64,000 bases of DNA from Rhodopseudomonas pseudopalustris (GCF_900110435.1 NZ_FODT01000007.1:248001-312000), one strand, 5' to 3'; shown: positions 41,031 to 50,187, numbered from the stretch's first letter. Translations and numbers: made by a program. The notes: generated by a model from the sequence alone, not told the origin.

Positions 41031-43318
41031 TGTCAGGTATCGTTCTCTCGAACGCCGTCCGCCAGAATCTTTCGTCGCTCCAGGCCACGGCTGATCTGCT
41101 CGCCACCACCCAGAGCCGTCTTTCGTCCGGCAAGAAGGTGAACTCGGCTCTCGACAATCCGACCAACTTCTTCACCGCGTCGGGTCTCGATGCCCGCTCC
41201 AGCGACATTAACAACCTGCTCGACGGTATCGGCAACGGCGTGCAGATCCTGCAGGCCGCCAACACCGGCATCACCTCGCTGACCAAGCTGGTCGATAGCG
41301 CCAAGTCGATCGCCAACCAGGCCCTGCAGACCGTCTCGGGCTATTCGACGAAGTCGAATGTCTCGACCACGATCACCGGTGCCACTGCCAACGACCTCCG
41401 CGGCACTACCAGCTACTCCAGCACTTCCGCGGCGGGTAACGTGCTGTATTCGGGCGCCGCCGGCGGTGCCACGGCTGCGACCTCGGCTGCGACCCTCGGT
41501 GGCACTGCTGGTTCGCTTGTCGGGTCTGGCGTGGTCAACAACAACCTCACGGTTCCGGTGGCAATCGATTCGACCACCCGTCTGTTCGCAGCGGGCGGTG
41601 GCGGCACTGCCGGTCTTACCACCCAGGCAAACACCACCTTCACCGATGGTTCGAAGCTGTCGGTCAACGGCAAGACCATCACCTTCAGTGCGACGGCGGT
41701 TCCCGGTGCCAGCGCCGTTGCGGCCGGCTCCAGCCTGTCCAGCACGAACGTCGTGACCGACTCCGGCGGCAACTCGACGGTTTATCTCGGGACCGCTGCA
41801 GACTCAGCGGCCACGGTCGGCGATCTGATGGCCGCGATCGATGTCGCCAGCGGCGCACAGTCGATCACCGCGATCAACGCCACCACCAAGATCGCGACCT
41901 TGACCGGCGGTGCGGGCGCATCTTCGATCACCGGCGGCACCGTCACGTTGAAAAGCTCGACCGGCGCCGATCTGTCGATCTCTGGCACCGCAGACATGCT
42001 GGCGTCCCTGAAACTCACGGCGTCGCTGGGTTCGAGCGTCACGACTGTCGCCGCTGCTCGTGCCACCTCGTCGTCCAGCCTCGGCAGCCTGATCGAGGAC
42101 GGCTCGACGCTGAACGTCAATGGCAAGACCATCACCTTCAAGAACACGCTGTCGACCGACGTGAATGCGATTCCGACCGGCTTCGGCAAGCCGAGCGGCG
42201 CGCATTACGCCACCGACGGCAACGGCAATTCGACCGTGTTCCTGCAGGACGCGACGGCTGCCGACATGCTGTCGGCGATCGACCTCGCCACTGGCACCAA
42301 GAGCGCGACCATTGCCACCAGCGTCGCCACAGTGACGACCCCGGCCGGCAACGTCGCGTCGACGGTGCTGAGCGGCGCGCTCAAGCTGTCGACCGGTACC
42401 GCGGCCGACCTCTCGATCACTGGTACCGGCAACGCACTCGCCGCCCTCGGCCTCAACGGCCCGACAGGCACCGACACCTCGTTCAACGCATCGCGGACGG
42501 CGAGCGCCGGCAATGTCAGCGGCAAGTCCTTGACCTTCACCTCCTTCAAGGATGGTGCGGCGGTGAATGTCACCTTCGGTGACGGCACCAACGGCACCGT
42601 CAAGTCGCTCGCCCAGCTCAACACTGCGCTTGCGGCCAACAACATGGTGGCGGTGGTTGACAATGCGACCGGCAAGCTGACGATCTCGGCGTCGAACGAT
42701 TTCGCTTCCCACACATTGGGAAGCAGCGACGGCGGCGCGATCGGTGGCACACTGAGTTCGACACTGACCTTCTCGTCTGCGTCGGCTCCGGTGGCTGATA
42801 CCAATGCCCAGAACACCCGCGCCGGCCTGGTCAAGCAATACAACGACATCATGGACCAGATCAAAACCACGGCCCAGGATGCCTCGTTCAACGGCGTCAA
42901 CCTGCTCGACGGTGACACGCTGAAGCTGGTGTTCAACGAAACCGGCAAGTCGACGATCTCGATCCAAGGCGTCAGCTACAATCCGACCGGCCTCGGCCTG
43001 TCGACCCTGACTTCGGGCACCGACTTCATCGACAACGATGCGACCAACTCCGTGTTGGCCAAGCTGAGCACCGCATCGACGACCCTGCGGTCGCAGGCCT
43101 CGGCGTTCGGTTCGAACCTCTCGATCGTCCAGGCGCGTCAGGACTTCTCGAAGAACCTGATCAACGTGCTGCAGACCGGCTCGTCGAACCTGACGCTGGC
43201 CGACACCAACGAGGAAGCGGCCAACAGCCAGGCGCTGTCGACCCGCCAGTCGATCGCGGTGTCCGCGCTGTCGCTCGCCAACCAGTCGCAGCAGGGCGTG
43301 CTCCAGCTGCTGCGCTGA
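41030..43318 (+). CDS. fliC: Flagellin (large, modular), copy 1
   Basis: 762 residues, against 270-500 for most flagellins. The N-terminal D0/D1 helix (NAVRQNLSSLQATADLLATT, SSGKKVNSALDNPTNFFTA) and C-terminal FGSNLSIVQARQDF ... SVSALSLANQSQQGVLQLL are canonical. The surface region contains tandem modules: residues ~203-344 and ~347-488, each opening DGSxLxVNGKTITF and ending ADLSIxGTxxxLxxL. A partial third lies at ~488-565. The ATG at 41030 follows AGGAAGG. A longer in-frame start at 40967 is unlikely because the copy-2 leader aligns only to 41030. Export is by the flagellar type III system; translation is probably controlled by FlbT. Confidence 0.95.
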   Translation: MSGIVLSNAVRQNLSSLQATADLLATTQSRLSSGKKVNSALDNPTNFFTASGLDARSSDINNLLDGIGNGVQILQAANTGITSLTKLVDSAKSIANQALQTVSGYSTKSNVSTTITGATANDLRGTTSYSSTSAAGNVLYSGAAGGATAATSAATLGGTAGSLVGSGVVNNNLTVPVAIDSTTRLFAAGGGGTAGLTTQANTTFTDGSKLSVNGKTITFSATAVPGASAVAAGSSLSSTNVVTDSGGNSTVYLGTAADSAATVGDLMAAIDVASGAQSITAINATTKIATLTGGAGASSITGGTVTLKSSTGADLSISGTADMLASLKLTASLGSSVTTVAAARATSSSSLGSLIEDGSTLNVNGKTITFKNTLSTDVNAIPTGFGKPSGAHYATDGNGNSTVFLQDATAADMLSAIDLATGTKSATIATSVATVTTPAGNVASTVLSGALKLSTGTAADLSITGTGNALAALGLNGPTGTDTSFNASRTASAGNVSGKSLTFTSFKDGAAVNVTFGDGTNGTVKSLAQLNTALAANNMVAVVDNATGKLTISASNDFASHTLGSSDGGAIGGTLSSTLTFSSASAPVADTNAQNTRAGLVKQYNDIMDQIKTTAQDASFNGVNLLDGDTLKLVFNETGKSTISIQGVSYNPTGLGLSTLTSGTDFIDNDATNSVLAKLSTASTTLRSQASAFGSNLSIVQARQDFSKNLINVLQTGSSNLTLADTNEEAANSQALSTRQSIAVSALSLANQSQQGVLQLLR

Positions 43319-43350
43319 TCTGAAGCGAACGTTCAGTTAACGATCTGGAA

Positions 43351-43378
43351 ACGGCGGGGGAAACCCCGCCGTTTTTCT
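43351..43378 (+). terminator. Rho-independent terminator of flagellin copy 1
   Basis: The stem ACGGCGGGG/CCCCGCCGT with a GAAA loop is followed by TTTTC, 33 bp after the stop codon. Confidence 0.9.
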
Positions 43379-43499
43379 TTGATTCGCGTCGGAGATTGGG
43401 ACTGCGAGGATGCCGGCGGCGGGGTCGCCGAAGCCGGTCTGCGTTTTGAGATATTGATTTTGCTTGCGTTTTTGCTGTCCGCGAGGCCTTAAGGGGCTG

Positions 43500-43507
43500 T
43501 TAACCAT
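43500..43507. promoter_or_regulatory. CtrA-type half-site TTAACCAT
   Basis: An exact TTAACCAT, the CtrA half-site, about 220 bp upstream of flagellin copy 2. The same octamer occurs in the fliX/flgI and fliL/flgF intergenic regions. Confidence 0.45.
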
Positions 43508-43727
43508 ATTTTAAAGCCCGGCGGCCATAGTCTCGATGCTCAGGAAGAAGGTTGGCCGAGAATCGGCCGCGTTGATCCGGACCGCATTCGCGTATGTGCG
43601 TGCCCGAGGTCCCTCTCCAGAACAGGCGTCTAAACACAACCGGCAAGCGTCGCGGCAACGGCCCTCGACGCAAGCAGCAGCGCGCGACTGAAGTCGCCGC
43701 CCAGCGCGGATCAGGAAGGTTTGCACC

Positions 43728-46388
43728 ATGTCTGATGTGGTTCTCTCGGCAGCGGTTCGCCAGAACCTGCTTTCGCTGCAATCGACGGCGGATTTGCTCT
43801 CGACCACCCAGAACCGTCTTGCGACCGGCAAGAAGGTCAACACCGCGCTCGACAATCCGACAAACTTCTTCACCGCGGCAGGGCTCGACAGCCGCGCCAG
43901 CGACATCAACAACCTGCTCGACGGCATCAGCAACGGCGTCCAGATCCTGCAGGCGGCCAACACCGGCATCACCTCGCTGAACAAGCTGATCGACACCGCC
44001 AAGTCGATCGCCAACCAGGCGCTGCAGTCGAACGTCGGCTACTCGACGAAATCCAACGTCTCGGCGACCATCGCGGGCGCCACGCCGGACGATCTGCGCG
44101 GCACCCAGACCTTCGCCAGCGCGACGGCTACCAGCAACGTGGTCTATGACGGCACCGCCGGCGGCACCAACGGCGTGTCGCTGACCGACACCCTCGGCGG
44201 CGGCGTCGGCAGCATCAGCGGCACCGCCATCACCAAGGCGATCGCCGCGGACGCCACGTCCACCGGCGGCGTGCTCTACACCGGCATCACGTCGACTCCC
44301 GCGACCGGCGCGGACCTGATCAGTTCGCTGACCAACGGCTCGACTGTGACGCCGACCGGCCCACAGGCCGGCGACACCATCGTGGTCAACGGCAAGAACA
44401 TCACCTTCACCACCACGGGCTCGTCGACCGCCGACAGCAACGGCAACTACACGATCGGCATCAACCAGCCGATCAGCGCGCTGCTGGCGACCGTCGACAC
44501 CATCAACGGCAACACCAGCAACCCGTCGGTGGTCGACGTCACCGGCCACATCGAGCTTCACACCGGCACCAACCGTGCGCTGGCGATCAGCGACACGTCG
44601 GGCGGAACGGTGCTGGCCAAGCTCGGCTTCGGCGTCAGCGTCTCGGTCCCGCTCGGCACCGGCGCCGCCTCGCCGATCACCGCGACCACCAAGCTGTTCA
44701 ATACGGTCGGCGGCCTCGGCCCGGCGATCGCCGACGGCACCACGCTGACGGTCAACGGCAAGTCGGTCACCTTCAAGGCGAGCGAGCCGCCGAGCGCCGC
44801 GGGGCTGCTCGCCGGCTCCGGCGTGCTCGGCAATATCGTCACGGATACGTCGGGCAATTCGACGATCTATATGGGGACGAGTAACACATTCACCTCGGCC
44901 ACCGTCGGCGATGTGCTGACCGCGATCGACCTCGCCAGCGGCGTCAAGTCGGCGACGATCGCCAACGGCGTCGCGACCTTCACCGCCAACGGCACGACGT
45001 CCCAGATCTCCGCCGGCGGCGCGGTGACGTTGCAGACCTCGACCGGCGCCGACCTCAGCATCACCGGTCCGGCCGACTTCCTGAAGTCGCTCAACCTCAC
45101 CGCTTCGACCGGGCCGGGCCCGGCGACGCTCAACGCCACCCGGTCGACCGGCCCCGGCACCATCGGCAGGCTGATCGAGGACGGCTCGACGCTCAACGTC
45201 AACGGCAAGACAATCACCTTCAAGAATGCGCCGGTCCCGCTGCCCTCGGCCAGCCACACCGGCGTCACCGGCAATATCGAGACCGATGGCCTCGGCAATT
45301 CCACCGTGTATCTGCAGGGCGGCACCATGGCCGACGTGCTGAAGGCGATCGACCTTGCCACCGGCGTGCAGTCCGCGGCGTTGTCGCAGGCCGGTGCGAC
45401 GCTGACGACGCAGACCGGTTCCGCCAATTCGTCGCTCTCCAGCGGCTCGCTGAAGGTCTCGACCGGCAGCGCCTCCGACCTCACCATCAGCGGCACCGGC
45501 AACGCGATGCTGGCGCTCGGCCTCGCAGGCAACACCGGCACCTCGACCGAGTTCAAGGCGTCGCGCTCGTCCGGCACCGGCGGCGTCGCCGGCAAGACCC
45601 TGACCTTCACCTCGTTCAAGGGCGGCACCCCGGTCAGCGTGACCTTCGGCGACGGCACCGGCGGCACGGTGCAAACGCTGGCGCAGCTCAACGTCAAGCT
45701 CGCGTCCAACAATCTGACCGCGCAGATCGACGCCAAGGGCTTGCTGACGATCTCGGCGAACAACGACTATGCCTCGGCGACGCTCGGTTCGGTCGCGGAT
45801 GGCGGCGCGCTTGGCGGAACCATCACGGCGACGCTGAGCTTCACCACGCCGAATCCGCCGGTCGCGGACGTCAACTCGCAGGTGGCGCGCGCCAAGCTCG
45901 TCGAACAGTACAACAACGTCATTCAGCAGATCACCACGACAGCTCAGGACGCCTCGTTCAACGGCGTCAATTTGCTCAACGGCGACACGCTGAAACTGGT
46001 GTTCAACGAAACCGGAAAATCCACGCTGAATATCGTGGGCACCGCGTTGAGTCCGGCGGCGCTCGGCATGCCGACGCTGATGTCGGGCGTCGACTTCATC
46101 GACAATGCCGCGACCAACAAGACGCTGGCCTCGCTCAACACCGCGTCGACGACGCTGCGCTCGCAGGCGTCGTCCTACGGTTCCAACCTGTCGATCGTGC
46201 AGATCCGGCAGGATTTCGCCAAGAACCTGATCAACGTGCTGCAGACCGGCTCGTCGAACCTCACGCTGGCCGACACCAACGAAGAAGCCGCCAACAGCCA
46301 GGCGCTGTCGACCCGGCAGTCGATCGCGGTCTCGGCGCTGGCGCTGGCCAACCAATCGCAGCAGAGCGTGCTACAATTGCTGCGATAA
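43728..46388 (+). CDS. fliC: Flagellin (large, modular), copy 2
   Basis: 886 residues, with the same conserved ends as copy 1 (AAVRQNLLSLQSTADLLSTT; YGSNLSIVQIRQDFAKNL; SVLQLL). The exposed region has more modules: ~215-310 (DTIVVNGKNITF), ~329-472 (DGTTLTVNGKSVTF), ~480-614 (DGSTLNVNGKTITF) and a shorter one at ~621-691. One module is nearly identical at DNA level to copy 1 (around 42090 and 45171). Gene duplication followed by module gain or loss is the simplest history. Both may be filament subunits; relative use cannot be judged from sequence. Confidence 0.95.
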   Translation: MSDVVLSAAVRQNLLSLQSTADLLSTTQNRLATGKKVNTALDNPTNFFTAAGLDSRASDINNLLDGISNGVQILQAANTGITSLNKLIDTAKSIANQALQSNVGYSTKSNVSATIAGATPDDLRGTQTFASATATSNVVYDGTAGGTNGVSLTDTLGGGVGSISGTAITKAIAADATSTGGVLYTGITSTPATGADLISSLTNGSTVTPTGPQAGDTIVVNGKNITFTTTGSSTADSNGNYTIGINQPISALLATVDTINGNTSNPSVVDVTGHIELHTGTNRALAISDTSGGTVLAKLGFGVSVSVPLGTGAASPITATTKLFNTVGGLGPAIADGTTLTVNGKSVTFKASEPPSAAGLLAGSGVLGNIVTDTSGNSTIYMGTSNTFTSATVGDVLTAIDLASGVKSATIANGVATFTANGTTSQISAGGAVTLQTSTGADLSITGPADFLKSLNLTASTGPGPATLNATRSTGPGTIGRLIEDGSTLNVNGKTITFKNAPVPLPSASHTGVTGNIETDGLGNSTVYLQGGTMADVLKAIDLATGVQSAALSQAGATLTTQTGSANSSLSSGSLKVSTGSASDLTISGTGNAMLALGLAGNTGTSTEFKASRSSGTGGVAGKTLTFTSFKGGTPVSVTFGDGTGGTVQTLAQLNVKLASNNLTAQIDAKGLLTISANNDYASATLGSVADGGALGGTITATLSFTTPNPPVADVNSQVARAKLVEQYNNVIQQITTTAQDASFNGVNLLNGDTLKLVFNETGKSTLNIVGTALSPAALGMPTLMSGVDFIDNAATNKTLASLNTASTTLRSQASSYGSNLSIVQIRQDFAKNLINVLQTGSSNLTLADTNEEAANSQALSTRQSIAVSALALANQSQQSVLQLLR

Positions 46389-46407
46389 TCGCGACCGCGG
46401 CGATCGG

Positions 46408-46430
46408 CGAGGGCGCGACATCCGCCCTCG
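46408..46430 (+). terminator. Hairpin after flagellin copy 2 (possible terminator)
   Basis: CGAGGGCG (46408-46415) pairs with CGCCCTCG (46423-46430), 19 bp after the stop codon. No T-run follows, so termination here would be weak or factor-dependent. Confidence 0.45.
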
Positions 46431-46583
46431 CGGCGCGGTGATTCGGCGGGTCGCAACGCCGCGCTCGACTTTTCCCCCGAAACACAGCACTGGATCGTCA
46501 CGCAAAGCCTGCGCATAACAAGCGTACAGCTTGGCGTGACGATTCATCTTTGGTCGCATTGACCGCAATCAAAGGACAACACG

Positions 46584-46964
46584 ATGCCCTTGCGAGTTGA
46601 ACTGAAGCCGTTCGAACGGATCGTGATCGGGCAGAGCGTGATCACCAACTCCGACACGCGCACCACGTTTCTGATCGACGGCGATGCACCGATCCTGCGC
46701 GAGAAAGACATTCTCACCTCGGAGAGCGCGAACACTCCCGTGAAGCGCGTCTATCTCTGCGTGCAGATGATGTATCTGCAGAACGACATTCCCGCCTATC
46801 AGGAACTCTATCTCGGCTTCATCAAGGAGTTGCTCGAAGCTGTGCCGAGTTTTCGCGACACCATCGAGGCCACGAGTAATCTAATTTTAAGTGGCCAACT
46901 TTATAAAGCGTTGCGGGAACTGCGTCCGCTGATCAAGCGTGAAGAAGAACTCCTACAGAGGTAA
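46584..46964 (+). CDS. flbT: Flagellin post-transcriptional repressor FlbT
   Basis: 126 residues, full length for FlbT. MPLRVELKPFERIVIGQSV and FLIDGDAPILREKDILT are highly conserved family segments. In Caulobacter FlbT binds the flagellin mRNA leader and promotes its decay when hook assembly is incomplete. It sits directly downstream of the two flagellins and two bases before flaF. Confidence 0.96.
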   Translation: MPLRVELKPFERIVIGQSVITNSDTRTTFLIDGDAPILREKDILTSESANTPVKRVYLCVQMMYLQNDIPAYQELYLGFIKELLEAVPSFRDTIEATSNLILSGQLYKALRELRPLIKREEELLQR

Positions 46965-46966
46965 CG

Positions 46967-47335
46967 ATGTCGAGTGCTGCTCAGGCGTATGCCCGCACCG
47001 CGCAAAGAACGGCTTCTCCCAGAGAGATCGAAGCGCAAGCGCTGCTCAAGGCGGCCAGGCAATTACAGGACATCGTCACTAACTGGTCCGAGCGCGGCGC
47101 CATCGGCTTGAATGAAGCGCTGATGTTCAACCGAAAGCTGTGGTCGATCTTCGTCAGCGATGCGATGCGCGACGACAATCCGCAATCGATCGAGATCCGT
47201 CAGAACATCGCCAACATCGGCGTGTTCGTGCTGAGCCAGTCTGCCGCGCTGCAGATGAAGGCTGAAGTCGAGCCACTGAAGGCTCTGATCGAGATCAACC
47301 GCAACATCGCCGCCGGTCTCAGCGGCCGCGCCTGA
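46967..47335 (+). CDS. flaF: Flagellin synthesis regulator FlaF
   Basis: 122 residues, with the FlaF hallmark pattern AYARTAQRT-PREIEAQALLKAA and ALMFNRKLWSIFVSDAM. FlaF acts opposite to FlbT, supporting flagellin translation or secretion in Caulobacter and Brucella. It starts two bases after the flbT stop (coupled) and has GAGGTAACG upstream. Confidence 0.95.
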   Translation: MSSAAQAYARTAQRTASPREIEAQALLKAARQLQDIVTNWSERGAIGLNEALMFNRKLWSIFVSDAMRDDNPQSIEIRQNIANIGVFVLSQSAALQMKAEVEPLKALIEINRNIAAGLSGRA

Positions 47336-47432
47336 CGTGGTCGGTTGTCGATTTTCTCACATCAGTACAGACAAGCAAAATCACCCGCGCTTGCGACAGC
47401 AAGCCGGGTCGATAAGATCAATGTCAGCTCGC

Positions 47433-47813
47433 TCAGGCCGTTCGGTCGGTCGGTATCGGACCGGAGCGCGGCTGAAGCTTCGATTGATCCTGTTCGCGGA
47501 AGTAGGCGCGAGCCTTGAGCTGCCACGAGTCAGGATACTGGTTGATCACCTCAGCCGTGCTCTGATCAACCGAGACGTAGACCATTGCGGCCGACGCCTG
47601 GTCGAAAATCACTTGGCGCGAGATGGTGTCGGCGCCGACCTTGGCGGCGTTGCTGGCCACGGCGTTGCTGCCGCTGGCGTTGGCCGTCGCAGTGACGCTT
47701 TGCGGCGCGGGTAATTGCGTCGCGACAGCCTTCTGGACCACCTCAGGCTCCGGCCTGACGACCGGCGGGATCACCAGCTGCCCGACGGGCTTAACGGTGA
47801 AGTCGAAACTCAT
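47433..47813 (-). CDS. FlaG-like protein (tentative)
   Basis: 126 residues. A disordered N-terminal half is rich in Pro, Val, Ala and Ser. The ordered segment VYVSVDQSTAEVINQYPDSW resembles the single conserved strand of FlaG proteins (V-x-V-x-D-x-x-T-x-E-V-I-x-x-I-P). FlaG influences filament length or capping in other bacteria. It is convergent with flaF. The match is short, so function is provisional. ATG 47813 gives MSFDFTVKPVG. Confidence 0.55.
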   Translation of the reverse strand: MSFDFTVKPVGQLVIPPVVRPEPEVVQKAVATQLPAPQSVTATANASGSNAVASNAAKVGADTISRQVIFDQASAAMVYVSVDQSTAEVINQYPDSWQLKARAYFREQDQSKLQPRSGPIPTDRTA

Positions 47814-48013
47814 GGCAGCCTCCTGGCTCCATTCAGTCAACCCATCCCCCCGCCAGACATGGTGCACGGAACCCCTAAAGCTCCCACTGCAATCTCCGTC
47901 GCCATTTAATTCAAATTGCCGGATGTGCTCGAAGCGTTCGCGGACGCCAAAGCACCGCCGGCTCGAGGGCCGGCGGCGCGTGGAAACGGGGCGTTCGTGT
48001 CAGGCGGGCGACG

Positions 48014-48499
48014 CTACAGCGAGCGACTGACCGCGATCGGCGTGAGGTTTTTCGGGCCGGGCGCAGCGCGCTTTCCATAAGCGGTGTAGGTCTGCGGAAT
48101 GTTGCGGCGCTGCACCTCGGCGTTGACGCCGCGTACGATGCCCTCGGACACCGCGTGCGCGGTGGCGAGCACGGTGAGATTGACCTGCAGCATCGCGCGG
48201 AACACTTCGTGATGACGATGCAGACCGCCGAGCAGGTCGGGCGTCGCCTGCGCCATATAGGGCTGGCTGGCTTTCACCAGCGTGATCGCGACGATGTAGC
48301 GCCGGGTCCAATCGTTCTTGTCGCGCTCGAGCTTCATCGCTTCGGGGATCTTGCCGGCGCGAACCAGCTCGGTCTCGCGCTCGATCACCGCCAGCAGCGC
48401 GTCCATCACCTCGATCAGACTGTTGGCGAGCTTGCGTGCGTCGGCCGGCGACGTCACCGGCTGGGGAGCGGCGGCCTGTTGGGGTTGCATCTGCGTCAT
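48014..48499 (-). CDS. flgN: FlgN/FlbY-like flagellar chaperone
   Basis: 161 residues, helical, with a long amphipathic region (NSLIEVMDALLAVIERETEL and AMKLERDKNDWTRRY) and a C-terminal TAYGKRAAPGPK, as in alphaproteobacterial FlgN-type proteins. It probably chaperones hook-associated proteins FlgK and FlgL. Its place as third gene after flgI and the rod-binding protein matches Caulobacter flgI-cheL-flbY. It lies 17 bp after the rod-binding gene. Confidence 0.8.
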   Translation of the reverse strand: MTQMQPQQAAAPQPVTSPADARKLANSLIEVMDALLAVIERETELVRAGKIPEAMKLERDKNDWTRRYIVAITLVKASQPYMAQATPDLLGGLHRHHEVFRAMLQVNLTVLATAHAVSEGIVRGVNAEVQRRNIPQTYTAYGKRAAPGPKNLTPIAVSRSL

Positions 48500-48516
48500 G
48501 GCGTCGTCCTTTGCGC

Positions 48517-48858
48517 TCAGGCTGCGCGGTTCGCCTGCTGGAGAATCGGGGTGCGGAATACGTCGCTGGCGATGCCGACGCCGCCGGCCTTCGCGACCGT
48601 CTGCGCATATTGATCCGTCAGCATCGACCGCCATACGCCGGTTCCCACGGTGTCGCCGAACGGACCATCGCCCTTCAGCCCGGAGGTCATCTGCGAGAAC
48701 ATCGAGTTCAAGAACATCGCCTCGAAGTCCTGTGCGGATTTGTGCGCCTTGGCCTGGGCCTTCGGCGAAACCTGGGCCAGCGCCTCGGTCAGCGCGATGT
48801 CCGGGCGGCCGTTGTAGCTCGGCGCGACGTGGGAATAGGTCACGGGAACAATTGACAT
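48517..48858 (-). CDS. flgJ: Rod-binding protein (FlgJ N-terminal domain / CheL type)
   Basis: 113 residues. KSAQDFEAMFLNSMFSQMTS and a later GVWRSMLTDQYAQTVAKAGG define the rod-binding domain of FlgJ. The C-terminal muramidase domain of enteric FlgJ is absent, as is usual in alphaproteobacteria, so another lytic enzyme must open the wall for the rod. The ATG overlaps the flgI stop (TGATG), giving coupled translation. Confidence 0.88.
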   Translation of the reverse strand: MSIVPVTYSHVAPSYNGRPDIALTEALAQVSPKAQAKAHKSAQDFEAMFLNSMFSQMTSGLKGDGPFGDTVGTGVWRSMLTDQYAQTVAKAGGVGIASDVFRTPILQQANRAA

Positions 48859-49979
48859 CACATCACCTCGATATCGGCTTCGATGGCGCCGGCGGCCTTG
48901 ATCGCCTGCAGAATGCCGATCAGGTCGCGGGGGCCGATGCCGAGGCCGTTGAGGCCGTCGACGAGCTGCTGCAGCGACACGCCGTCTTTCACCAGCGCCA
49001 GTTTCTTGCCGTCCTCGGTGACGCCGATCCGGGAATTCGGCGTGACCGTGGTGCGGCCGCGCGATAGTGGATTGGGCTGGCTGACCTGCGGGCTTTCGGA
49101 AATCGACACGGTGAGATTGCCCTGCGCCACCGCGACGGTAGCGACCCGGACGTCGCGGCCCATCACGATGATGCCGCTGCGCTCGTCGATGATGATCTTG
49201 GCGGCCTGGTCCGGCTCGACCTGCAATTGCTCGATTTCGGTCAGGAAGGCGACCGCGTTGCCTTTGAACTCCGCCGGGATCGAGAGCTGGACGGTCGAGG
49301 GATCGATCGGCTCGGCGCTCTTGGTGCCGAGGAAATCGTTGACCGCGGCGGCGATCCGCTTGGCCGTGGTGAAGTCGGCGTTGCGCAGCGCGAGCCGGAC
49401 GTTCGGTAGCCGGTTCAGTGCGAATTCGATTTCGCGCTCAATGATGGCGCCGTTGGCGATCCGGCCGACGGTCGGCACGCCGCGGGTGATCTTGGCGGCC
49501 TCGCCCTCGGCCTGGAAACCGCCGATCGCCAGCGAACCCTGCGCCACCGCGTAGACGTTGCCGTCGGCGCCGAGCAGCGGGGTGACCAGCAGGGTGCCGC
49601 CTTGCAGATTCTTGGCGTCGCCGAGCGCGGAGACGGTGACGTCCATCCGGGTGCCCTGGGTGGCGAAAGCCGGTAGGTTTCCGGTTACCATCACCGCGGC
49701 GACGTTGCCGGTCCGGATCGTGGCGCCGCGGATATTGACGCCCATCCGTTCCAGCATCGCCTGCAGCGACTGCTTGGTGAAAGGGATGTTGTTGAGGGTG
49801 TCGCCGGTGCCGTTGAGGCCGACCACAAGGCCGTAGCCGATCAGCTGGTTCTGCCGGACGCCCTCGATATTGGCGAGGTCCTTGATCCGCGAGGTGGCGC
49901 TGGCGGCCACGCCCGACAGCAGCAGCGCAGACAAGGCGGCTGCGGCAAGCTTCAGGAGCGTGGGCGAAAAGCTCGGCAT
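48858..49979 (-). CDS. flgI: Flagellar P-ring protein FlgI
   Basis: 373 residues. MPSFSPTLLKLAAAALSALL starts a signal peptide cut near ASATS. The mature start IKDLANIEGVRQNQLIGYGL is the FlgI signature and SRIGVTEDGKKLALV / GVSLQQLVDGLNGLG its conserved C-terminus. It forms the periplasmic ring around the rod and needs FlgA as chaperone. It is first gene of flgI-flgJ-flgN, divergent from fliX, with a sigma-54 site upstream. Confidence 0.96.
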   Translation of the reverse strand: MPSFSPTLLKLAAAALSALLLSGVAASATSRIKDLANIEGVRQNQLIGYGLVVGLNGTGDTLNNIPFTKQSLQAMLERMGVNIRGATIRTGNVAAVMVTGNLPAFATQGTRMDVTVSALGDAKNLQGGTLLVTPLLGADGNVYAVAQGSLAIGGFQAEGEAAKITRGVPTVGRIANGAIIEREIEFALNRLPNVRLALRNADFTTAKRIAAAVNDFLGTKSAEPIDPSTVQLSIPAEFKGNAVAFLTEIEQLQVEPDQAAKIIIDERSGIIVMGRDVRVATVAVAQGNLTVSISESPQVSQPNPLSRGRTTVTPNSRIGVTEDGKKLALVKDGVSLQQLVDGLNGLGIGPRDLIGILQAIKAAGAIEADIEVM

Positions 49980-50039
49980 TCTCGGGTTTCCTCGGGCGCT
50001 GCTGCGGCGGGGCCGCAAGACAGTCACGCAACTCGCCAT

Positions 50040-50055
50040 GCCAGACCTGTGCCAG
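50040..50055 (-). promoter_or_regulatory. Sigma-54-type promoter of the flgI operon
   Basis: On the minus strand CTGGCACAGGTCTGGC has GG and GC ten bases apart and TGGCAC intact (consensus TTGGCAC-N5-TTGC). It lies about 60 bp upstream of the flgI start. Confidence 0.6.
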
Positions 50056-50149
50056 TCTGATGGACGGTGGCAACTTGTTGATATTCCGAGGGGAAGGCGC
50101 CGGGCAGGGGGATTGGAGGAAGTTGTGGCAGCGCCAAAACTGCCGCCGG

Positions 50150-50164
50150 CGGCAAGTTTTGCCG
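50150..50164. promoter_or_regulatory. Palindrome CGGCAAGTTTTGCCG
   Basis: CGGCAA and TTGCCG are perfect inverses around GTT, the same GGCAA-N3-TTGCC plan as upstream of flgE. Located about 95 bp upstream of the flgI sigma-54 site, a typical enhancer distance. Confidence 0.5.
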
Positions 50165-50179
50165 ATCGTTTACCGGCTA

Positions 50180-50187
50180 TTAACCAT
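50180..50187. promoter_or_regulatory. CtrA-type half-site TTAACCAT
   Basis: An exact octamer about 100 bp upstream of fliX. Caulobacter fliX is a CtrA-controlled class II gene, so the site is plausible. Confidence 0.5.

Larger units (their letters stand above)
43319..43727 (+). promoter_or_regulatory. 409-bp region upstream of flagellin copy 2
   Basis: After the copy-1 terminator this region holds a TTAACCAT half-site (43500-43507) and two CGGCAA repeats 12 bp apart (43641 and 43653). A weak GG-N10-GC sigma-54-like site (TTGGCCGAGAATCGGC, about 43552) and the conserved leader before the ATG are also present. No gene is seen. Confidence 0.5.

Noticed and set aside
43500-46355. 951-residue minus-strand frame across flagellin copy 2
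   Set aside because: The plus strand encodes conserved flagellin ends; the antisense frame reflects high G+C at third positions.
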